This document shows positions 14,526-20,466 of a DNA stretch of 20,466 bases, in pieces. Position 1 is the stretch's first letter; every line of letters starts with the position of its first letter. The notes beneath the pieces are model-generated. The model saw nothing but the letters and a program-made list of their open reading frames with translations, had not been told where the DNA came from and made no database searches. A program made the translations under genes and the position numbers. Origin of the DNA: JBCKUK01 sp038924905 (GTDB lineage: Bacteria; Pseudomonadota; Gammaproteobacteria; Burkholderiales; Methylophilaceae); assembly GCA_038924905.1 (NCBI GenBank), contig JBCKUK010000023.1, positions 1 to 20,466 on the forward strand, written 5' to 3'.

Positions 14526-15167
14526 TGCGCAAGCAATTTCCTGGATAGCTTCCACAGACTACCAATCAGGGTTAAGCCCACCCCGACAAAAACACTTATT
14601 AGTACAATGACGTTTAAATGCTCATGAATAAACGGGATGTTGCCGAACAGAAAGCCCGCAGGCACTAGCACCCATAGCGCCGCCCCGGCGATGCTGAACA
14701 GCTGGAATTTTTTGTAAGTCATGGTGGATAGACCGGCAACAAAAGGTTCGAAGGTGCGGACAAATGGGATGAACAAGTACACCAGAAAAGTGGTGTTGCC
14801 ATATTTCTCGAAGAATACATGCGTTTTTCGCAGCGCTGCTTGATTAATCCACCGGTAATTAATCCAGCGCGAATGATGCGGTAAAATTTTCTGACTGACC
14901 GGCTCTCCCAAGCCGGTAATTGATATTGCTGCCAATGACGGCGGCGACGAAAAGTAGCGGCATCAACAGCCAGATATTCATCACGCCGGTCGCGCACAAT
15001 GCGCCGCTGATAAATAACAGCGGTACACCGGGCAGGAAAAATAGCGGCAGTATGCCGGTCTCACAAAAGACCGTGAAAAATAGCGCCAGATATACCAGAG
15101 AGCCATATTGCGCCGTAATCAGATGCAGGGTTTTGTCGGGATGCAGTAATGCATAGATAAGATGCAA
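14522..15167 (-). pseudogene. DedA-family membrane protein, frameshifted
   Basis: A TTG start at 15167 is supported by AAGGAG (15173-15178 on the plus axis) five bases upstream. DedA proteins are polytopic inner-membrane transporters of the SNARE-associated/VTT superfamily linked to lipid flipping and membrane homeostasis. The N-terminal half (FFTVFCETGILPLFFLPG, VIGSNINYRLGRAG) reads in one frame and then runs to a TAA. The C-terminal half (ALRKTHVFFEKYGNTT, FVRTFEPFVAGLSTM) continues in the next frame, so one base has been gained (or two lost) around 14895-14920. Total length, 646 bases, is one more than a multiple of three. A 15-bp tandem duplication (ATTAATCCA copies at 14843 and 14858) adds WINYR-like residues just after. 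It lies 17 bases after the PIG-L gene on the same strand. Confidence 0.8.
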
Positions 15168-15184
15168 GGGTGCTCCTTAATAGC

Positions 15185-16084
15185 TTATTGGATCTGCCGC
15201 AACTCTGTCCGCTTGTAAGTGCGCGACAGCCAGGCAGCATAAGTAGTTGGCCACTCTGCCGCAGCGCCCCATGCCTGGTTTACCAGCACTGGTTGGCGAT
15301 CATAAGCGTTAAATAGTAGTATTTTCATTTTGATCGCAGTATCAGACAGATTCACCGGTAATTCAGCTATGCCATATCCTGCGTAATAAAAAGTGCTGGC
15401 ATTCAGCTTCGCAGCGATTTTGGCGACTATATTCCCTGTTGCACGATGGTCGGCATGATCAAACAGATTCGTTAAAAAGGAGGGATCATGGGTATGCAAT
15501 TCAAGTTGTGCAGTGGGAGTCGCTGCCAGTTCCAGCTCCAACAAAACCAATAGTGTTTCCTGTAAAGCCTGTAGGCTGTGGTAATCCGTAGACCCATCGA
15601 CCGCTGCCATAGCTTGGCCGGAAGAAAGTTTGTCCAGCGACTGGTTGTGATACTGGACAAAACCGGAACCGTTGATATTCTCGGAAGGAAGACGCAAAAA
15701 ATAACTGCTGGTATTTGCCTCGTCACAGCGCTGTAATGGGCGAGACTAGATTGTGACTTGATGGCAGTTCATTGTTGGCTGGGTATCACGTACCGTTTTT
15801 GTAACTGCCGCTTGTATAGATGCCATAGCTCCCAACTCACGGGCGCGTCAATATGCTGGTGGACGGTCAGCCCCTCCTGCCGTCAAATAAATAAAAATAA
15901 CGTGGTCTCTGCCCACAATTTGCGCAAATGCCTCGTCGCCCATGAATAGCTGCCAGTCATCAGGATGAGCGACGATATAGGTTTGTAATTTTGGTGGGGT
16001 TGCGTCGTCAGACGCGGCATAGACACATGTTTGATACATGGTCAGCAATGCCATGTAGCATGCACTAATTACTCTGGTTGTCAT
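15185..16084 (-). pseudogene. PIG-L/LmbE deacetylase with two in-frame stop codons
   Basis: The 299-codon frame encodes a secreted PIG-L family deacetylase. It has a signal peptide (MTTRVISACYMALLTMYQTC, cleaved near VYAASDD), the metal motif AHPDD at residues 39-43, TAGGADRPPAY, and near the C terminus HTHDPSF and DHADHRATG, the second metal-binding segment. The frame is broken by TGA at 15848-15850, exactly where relatives have Trp in a PAYW-RARE motif, and by TAG at 15746-15748 before SRPLQRCDEANTSSYFLRLP. Both are substitutions, with no frameshift. It starts inside the nadB stop (ATGA overlap), so it was or is co-transcribed with nadB. Loss of function is almost certain unless both stops are suppressed. 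Confidence 0.85.
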
Positions 16085-17712
16085 GAATGGGTGGATTCCT
16101 TGTGCCGGTGGCCATGTTGACTATCCAGCAGGCTGTAGTAGTTAGAAGGCTTAAGCACAGTGGGAACGGCTTGCGGCAGCATGTCCGGGTAATCCTTGCT
16201 GAAATGCAAGCCACGGCTTTCATGGCGCGCCATTGCGCTTTTAACGATAAGCTCCGCCACTTGCAGTAAATTTCGCAGCTCGATCAGGTTGTTACTGATA
16301 CGGAAGTTGCTGTAAAACTCATGCACCTCGTCGCGCAGCATATCGATGCGGTTCAGTGCCCGTATCAGGCGCTTATTGGTGCGCACGATGCCAACGTAAT
16401 TCCACATAAAGCGCCGCAACTCGTTCCAGTTATGGGTGATGATAATTTCTTCGTCCGCATCGGTTACACGGCTTTCATCCCAATCAGGCAACTTAACGGC
16501 AGGCTTGGCAGCTTGCGATAGAATATCGCTCGCCGCAGCCTGACCAAACACCAGGCATTCCAACAATGAATTGCTGGCCAGGCGGTTGGCACCATGCAGG
16601 CCGGTATAAGCGGTCTCGCCGATGGCATACAGCCCGGGCAAATCACTGCGACCGTTATGGTCGGTCATAATGCCGCCGCAGCAGTAGTGCGCTGCTGGAA
16701 CGACGGGGATGGGCTCCTTGGTAATATCAATGCCGAGCTCCTTGCAGCGCTGATAAATAGTGGGAAAGTGCGACAGGATAAAATCGGCTGGCTGGTGAGA
16801 AATATCCAGATAAACGCAATCAATACCGCGTTTTTTCATCTCAAAGTCTATGGCTCGCGCAACCACATCGCGTGGTGCCAGTTCTGCACGCTTGTCGTGC
16901 GATGGCATAAAGCGCTTGCCGTCCGGCAGTTTGAGGATGCCGCCTTCTCCGCGCACGGCTTCAGTAATTAAAAATGACTTGGCTTGTGGGTGATAAAGGC
17001 AGGTAGGGTGGAATTGAATAAACTCCATATTCGCCACCCGGCTGCCAGCACGCCACGCCATTGCTACGCCATCACCGGTGCTTACGTCAGGGTTGGTGGT
17101 ATAGAGATAAACCTTGCCGGCACCGCCAGTCGCCAGTACCGTGTGCTGAGCGGCAATGGTCAATACTTTTCCGTTCTTGTTATTGAGTACGTAGGCGCCC
17201 AGGCACTCACCGCTTTTCATACCAACCTTGCGCGCGGTAATCAGGTCTACTGCGATGTGATTTTCCAGTAGAGTGATATTGGGATGATTGCAGACTTTCT
17301 CTGCCAGGGTATTTTGTACCGCCTGGCCAGTAGCATCGGCCGCATGAATGATGCGTCTATGGCTATGCCCGCCCTCACGCGTCAGGTGATAGCCGCTGTT
17401 GTCATCCTCTCGCGTAAAAGGCACACCTTCCTTAATCAGCCATTCCACGGTTTCACGGCCACGCTCTGCTACCAGACGCACAACTTCAGCATCGCACAGA
17501 CCGGCGCCGGCAATTAGCGTGTCTTGAATATGCGCTTCTACTGAGTCGTCATCGGTAAGTACAGCTGCAATGCCGCCTTGCGCCCAGTTGCTGGAACTAT
17601 CGTTAATGCTACGCTTGCTTACCAGACAAACTTTTTTCTCTTTGGCGGTTTTAAGTGCCAGCGTGAGGCCGGCAAGCCCGCTACCGATAATGAGAACGTC
17701 GTATTGTTGCAT
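16081..17712 (-). CDS. nadB: L-aspartate oxidase
   Basis: NadB oxidises L-aspartate to iminoaspartate, the first step of de novo NAD synthesis. The 543-residue flavoprotein has the FAD-binding N terminus VLIIGSGLAGLTLA (GxGxxG at residues 10-15), SSNWAQGGIAAV, TREGGHSHRRIIH near the substrate site, ATGGAGKVYLYTTNPD, and the capping-domain RGEGGILKL. The C-terminal helical domain carries the conserved Arg-rich segments. The frame and length are normal. It is divergent from rpoE and heads a minus-strand group with the two broken genes; the PIG-L start overlaps its TGA by four bases. Next to rpoE, nadB is a common neighbour in betaproteobacteria and pseudomonads. Confidence 0.96.
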   Translation of the reverse strand: MQQYDVLIIGSGLAGLTLALKTAKEKKVCLVSKRSINDSSSNWAQGGIAAVLTDDDSVEAHIQDTLIAGAGLCDAEVVRLVAERGRETVEWLIKEGVPFTREDDNSGYHLTREGGHSHRRIIHAADATGQAVQNTLAEKVCNHPNITLLENHIAVDLITARKVGMKSGECLGAYVLNNKNGKVLTIAAQHTVLATGGAGKVYLYTTNPDVSTGDGVAMAWRAGSRVANMEFIQFHPTCLYHPQAKSFLITEAVRGEGGILKLPDGKRFMPSHDKRAELAPRDVVARAIDFEMKKRGIDCVYLDISHQPADFILSHFPTIYQRCKELGIDITKEPIPVVPAAHYCCGGIMTDHNGRSDLPGLYAIGETAYTGLHGANRLASNSLLECLVFGQAAASDILSQAAKPAVKLPDWDESRVTDADEEIIITHNWNELRRFMWNYVGIVRTNKRLIRALNRIDMLRDEVHEFYSNFRISNNLIELRNLLQVAELIVKSAMARHESRGLHFSKDYPDMLPQAVPTVLKPSNYYSLLDSQHGHRHKESTHS

Positions 17713-17950
17713 AGGAATATTCTGGTTGATTTTTTATGATGAACTTATGCGAGTTTAGCGCTGTCTTGAGATGTAAGCTAGTCAAGTTAAAGCCGGGAGC
17801 TGCGTCATGATAGATACTAAAAAGTTTGGAGAATTTTCGCGTCTGAGTTTCGTTGATACTGCGACGCAAGGGTATACTCCGACTGTCGATTCCAGGTCGC
17901 ATTCAAGCGCAACCTGGAACCAGGCAACGCAGACAGGGAGCAGGACTAAT

Positions 17951-18568
17951 ATGGGTGCAAACCCAGTAGCGAATAATCGCGAAATAGATCAGGAATTGGT
18001 CGAGCGTGCACAGCGCGGCGACAAGCGCGCCTTTGGCATGCTGGTAGAGAAATACCAGCGAAAATTAGGCCGTCTGTTGTCACGTTTAATTCGCGACCAG
18101 GCAGAAGTTGAGGATGTGGTGCAGGAGTCTTTTATCAAGGCTTATCGCGCGCTGCCTAACTTCCGCGGTGACAGCGCATTTTATACCTGGCTTTATCGTA
18201 TTGGCATCAATACTGCCAAGAACTATCTGGTTTCCATGGGGCGCAGACCGCAGATCAGCAATAATATCGAAATTGAAGATGCGGAGAATTTCGAGGACGC
18301 CAACGAATTGCGCACCATGGACACGCCGGAAACAGAGCTGGCCGCCAAAGAGATTGCGCAAACGGTGAATGACACGGTAGCCGCTTTACCGGAAGAGTTG
18401 CGCACCGCCATTACGCTGCGCGAGATTGAAGGCTTGAGTTACGAAGAAATTGCAACCTTGATGAATTGCCCAATCGGCACCGTGCGCTCACGCATATTCA
18501 GAGCGCGCGAGACGATTGCTAAGCGGTTACGTCCACTGTTGGATACACCCGAGAACAAGCGTTGGTGA
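17951..18568 (+). CDS. rpoE: Extracytoplasmic stress sigma factor RpoE (AlgU)
   Basis: RpoE directs transcription of envelope-stress genes and is held by RseA. Starting at ATG 17951, after GGGAGCAGG, the protein has 205 residues: EIDQELVERAQRGDKRAFGMLV at the N terminus (region 2.1), QAEVEDVVQESFIKAYRAL (2.2) and FYTWLYRIGINTAKNYL (2.3/2.4), then LPEELRTAITLREIEGLSYEEIA and CPIGTVRSRIFRAR (region 4). An in-frame ATG at 17807, also with a GGGAG site, would add 48 unusual residues; I prefer the shorter start because it matches usual RpoE length. A TATACT at 17873-17878 with TTGATA 14 bases upstream is a poor promoter match and leaves regulation open. Self-regulation is known for the family but I see no clear RpoE-type promoter. 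Confidence 0.94.
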   Translation: MGANPVANNREIDQELVERAQRGDKRAFGMLVEKYQRKLGRLLSRLIRDQAEVEDVVQESFIKAYRALPNFRGDSAFYTWLYRIGINTAKNYLVSMGRRPQISNNIEIEDAENFEDANELRTMDTPETELAAKEIAQTVNDTVAALPEELRTAITLREIEGLSYEEIATLMNCPIGTVRSRIFRARETIAKRLRPLLDTPENKRW

Positions 18569-18590
18569 GTATTGTATTAGGAGATAAAAA

Positions 18591-19052
18591 ATGAAAGATC
18601 AAATTTCAGCATTAATGGATGACGAGCTGGCGGTAGACACCGCCGAGCATCTGATTACCTCAGTAAAAGCAGGCGGCGAATCCGCCGAGTGTTGGGCCAC
18701 CTATCATCTGATAGGCGATGCCATGCGTGGCAACCCGATATTCAAGGCCGATTTTCATCTGCGCCTTATGCGAACACTGGAAGCAGAACCAACCGTACTA
18801 ACACCTCGAGACAATACCAAAAAATCCTTTGTAAAAACTCCCATCCTGTGGTCAGTCGCTGCTTCGGTAGCAGCCGTGGCCTTTGTTGGCTGGATGGTGT
18901 TGCAGCAGCAGGTACAAAACGGTGCGGATGCTACCCCGATAGAAATCGCACAGAATCTGCCCTCCGAATATTTGCTGGCGCATCAAGCCTCTGCGCCCAG
19001 TAGCGCTGCTTATTATATCCAGCCGGCTACATACACAGGGAGCGGCAAGTAA
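18591..19052 (+). CDS. rseA: Anti-sigma-E factor RseA (MucA)
   Basis: This 153-residue membrane anti-sigma factor has an N-terminal sigma-binding domain starting MKDQISALMDDELAVD and TYHLIGDAMRG. A single membrane helix (about VAASVAAVAFVGWMVL) follows, then a periplasmic tail that ends in Ser/Ala/Tyr-rich sequence. In the family, proteolysis of this protein by DegS/RseP-type enzymes releases RpoE. It follows rpoE by 22 bases with a strong AGGAG site, and its TAA overlaps the rseB ATG by one base. Confidence 0.93.
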   Translation: MKDQISALMDDELAVDTAEHLITSVKAGGESAECWATYHLIGDAMRGNPIFKADFHLRLMRTLEAEPTVLTPRDNTKKSFVKTPILWSVAASVAAVAFVGWMVLQQQVQNGADATPIEIAQNLPSEYLLAHQASAPSSAAYYIQPATYTGSGK

Positions 19053-20017
19053 TGAAATTTCTGCTGTTGGTTTGGTTGCTGGCAAGCCCATTTTCACCAG
19101 CTTTTGCCGGGGAAGATGCAGCGGATGACCCTTGGGCGGTTCTGCAAAAGGCCGCGAATGCAGCCAGAGAATTAAGCTACAAAGGCGTATTTACCTACCA
19201 ATCGGTGGGCAGCATTAAATCAGTTGAAATTACACACATGAATTCCAGCCAGGGTGAATATGCGCGCATTGTAGTGCTGGATGGCGCGCCTCGTGAAGTG
19301 TTAAGCCAGGGCGCGAATGCCGTTATATTCAATACCCGGGATGGCAAGGTAATGATAGAAAAGCGCCGTGGGAAAAACATGTTTCCTGCGCTTTTACCTG
19401 CCAATATGGATGCCATCAAGCTCAGCTACCAGGCGCATCTGGGCGGGCAAGAGCGCGTAGGCGGACGCGATGGACAGATCGTTTTTCTTGATCCGCGCGA
19501 TCGCTTTCGCTATAAATACAAGCTTTGGACTGATCGCGAATATGGCCTGTTGTTAAAATCGCTAGTCAGTAACGAACGCAATGAAATCATAGAGCAAATC
19601 GCATTTAATCAACTGCAATTACTGGATACGCAGAACATGGACTGGTTCCAGCCCAGCGTTGACAGTAACAAATCATATGTGCTGGAAGACCCCGTAGTAA
19701 CTACCTCCACGGCTACAGTGGATAGGTGGACTCTGGCAGCATTGCCAGCAGGTTATCGTCAGGTTGATCAATTAAAGTGCGTGGTGCCAGGCAAAAAAAT
19801 ACCAATGACCCATATTATTTTTTCTGATGGATTGGCTTCGGTTTCACTGTTTATTGAGCCGCTGACCAAGGGGGTGCGCCCCAAGACTGGCCACACAGTG
19901 ATAGGCGCGACTAATTTTTATGCCAATGTGACAAACGGCCATCAAATTATGGTGGTGGGTGAAGTGCCGGAAAGCACTGTAGCGCAGATTGCAAAAGCGG
20001 TCAGTTTTAAAAAATAA
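19052..20017 (+). CDS. rseB: Periplasmic regulator RseB (MucB)
   Basis: RseB binds the periplasmic part of RseA and shields it from cleavage until envelope stress signals arrive. The 321-residue protein has a signal peptide (MKFLLLVWLLASPFSPAFA) and the N-terminal lipoprotein-fold domain with ELSYKGVFTYQSVGSIKS and FNTRDGKVMIEKRRG. The C-terminal domain contains WTLAALPAGYRQVDQ and HIIFSDGLASVSLFIEP. Length and frame are normal. Its overlap with rseA implies coupled production. Confidence 0.93.
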   Translation: MKFLLLVWLLASPFSPAFAGEDAADDPWAVLQKAANAARELSYKGVFTYQSVGSIKSVEITHMNSSQGEYARIVVLDGAPREVLSQGANAVIFNTRDGKVMIEKRRGKNMFPALLPANMDAIKLSYQAHLGGQERVGGRDGQIVFLDPRDRFRYKYKLWTDREYGLLLKSLVSNERNEIIEQIAFNQLQLLDTQNMDWFQPSVDSNKSYVLEDPVVTTSTATVDRWTLAALPAGYRQVDQLKCVVPGKKIPMTHIIFSDGLASVSLFIEPLTKGVRPKTGHTVIGATNFYANVTNGHQIMVVGEVPESTVAQIAKAVSFKK

Positions 20018-20041
20018 CCCATTAAGAAAGTAGCATTAGTA

Positions 20042-20466
20042 ATGATCGAAGAAAGTGCCATTGTCGTAGGCCTTGAGCAAGACGTAGCCATGCTCGAAAT
20101 CATCCGCCGTACACCTTGTGGTTTATGTGGGCAAACGCGCGGCTGTGGAATTTCTCTGTGGGGTCGCTTATTTGGGCACCGCAGTAATATTTTCAAGGCG
20201 CGCAACCAAATCAACGCAAAAGTAGGTGATAGCGTCATCGTCGGTATCGAGGAGCAGGCGCTACTGGTGAGTTCGCTTATGATTTATGGTATCCCCTTGG
20301 TTGCCATGCTGGCTGGCGCGTTGCTGGTCGGGGGAATTTTTGCTGATGATGTTAGTCATAGTGACCGTTATGCGGTAATTGGATCCATTTTAGGGCTGGT
20401 GCTGGGGATATTGTGGCTTAAGGGTCATAGCGCAGGGCGCAGTATGAACGCGCGTTATCAGCCTGT
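20042..20466 (+). CDS. rseC: RseC/MucC family protein, cut by the window end
   Basis: About 141 residues are visible of a membrane protein linked to the RpoE operon and to SoxR reduction. The N terminus MIEESAIVVGLEQDVAMLEI leads to a Cys cluster, PCGLCGQTRGCG (Cys26, 29, 35), then two membrane helices (about LMIYGIPLVAMLAGALLVGG and YAVIGSILGLVLGILWL). RseC homologues are encoded beside rnf genes in some genomes and in the rpoE operon in others. Here the same window holds a full rnf operon about 11 kb away. The start follows rseB by 24 bases with a weak ribosome site. The end is outside the window. Confidence 0.9.
   Translation, partial: MIEESAIVVGLEQDVAMLEIIRRTPCGLCGQTRGCGISLWGRLFGHRSNIFKARNQINAKVGDSVIVGIEEQALLVSSLMIYGIPLVAMLAGALLVGGIFADDVSHSDRYAVIGSILGLVLGILWLKGHSAGRSMNARYQP

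Noticed and set aside
11443..15850. Stop-codon reassignment as an explanation for the in-frame TAG and TGA codons
   Set aside because: Other genes in the window end normally with TAG (rnfC, anti-sigma, precursor, maturase) and TGA (nadB, rnfG, rpoE), so neither codon is reassigned.
17853..17878. TTGATA...TATACT as the rpoE promoter
   Set aside because: The spacing of 14 bases is too short for a standard promoter, and no GGAACTT-type RpoE box was found, so it is mentioned only as a weak candidate.

Overview
The window looks like a chromosomal segment of a betaproteobacterium, probably in the Nitrosomonadales/Gallionellales range. This rests on gene order and protein character (dapA-bamC-MBL hydrolase, rnfABCDGE-nth, a DUF1841 protein, nadB next to rpoE-rseABC) and not on any database search. 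GC content is moderate and the housekeeping operons are tightly packed with overlapping start and stop codons.

Layout. (1) Bases 1-251 hold the C-terminal end of a possibly secretin-like protein, followed by a small Ala/Pro/Glu-rich lipoprotein and a bidirectional terminator. (2) Bases 718-3653, minus strand: dapA, bamC and an MBL-fold hydrolase. (3) Bases 3870-9849, plus strand: a complete Rnf/Rsx electron-transport operon (rnfA, B, C, D, G, E) ending in nth. A roughly 270-bp element with about 31-bp inverted ends sits between rnfB and rnfC. (4) Bases 9860-12238: a FIST sensor gene with two compensating frameshifts, a DUF1841 protein, an ECF sigma factor with an in-frame amber codon at position 6, and a small zinc-finger anti-sigma factor. 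(5) Bases 12302-14525: a 191-bp MITE with near-perfect terminal inverted repeats and an 8-bp target duplication lies directly in front of a short secreted Cys-repeat protein (HvfA-like) and a fused MNIO/DUF692-DUF2063 enzyme (HvfB-HvfC). (6) Bases 14522-17712, minus strand: a frameshifted DedA gene, a PIG-L deacetylase gene with two in-frame stop codons, and intact nadB. (7) Bases 17951 to the end: the extracytoplasmic stress operon rpoE-rseA-rseB-rseC (the last cut by the window edge).

How the parts fit. The most interesting block is the sigma / anti-sigma / HvfA / HvfB-C locus. It has the parts of a peptide-metallophore (bufferin-like) RiPP system: a stress-responsive ECF switch, a secreted precursor with a Cys every ten residues, and a multinuclear iron oxygenase fused to its partner protein. 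The precursor repeats (EGNCS/EANCS/EDSCH type) depart from the EGKCG core known for HvfA. The sigma gene carries an early stop and a MITE sits in the precursor's upstream region, so the locus may be decaying, or may have been rewired while the enzyme and precursor stayed intact.

Four genes between 9.86 and 16.08 kb (FIST, ECF sigma, DedA, PIG-L) are broken, while the core operons on both sides look intact. This marks the middle of the window as an accessory stretch under relaxed selection, with consensus error possible for the indel cases.
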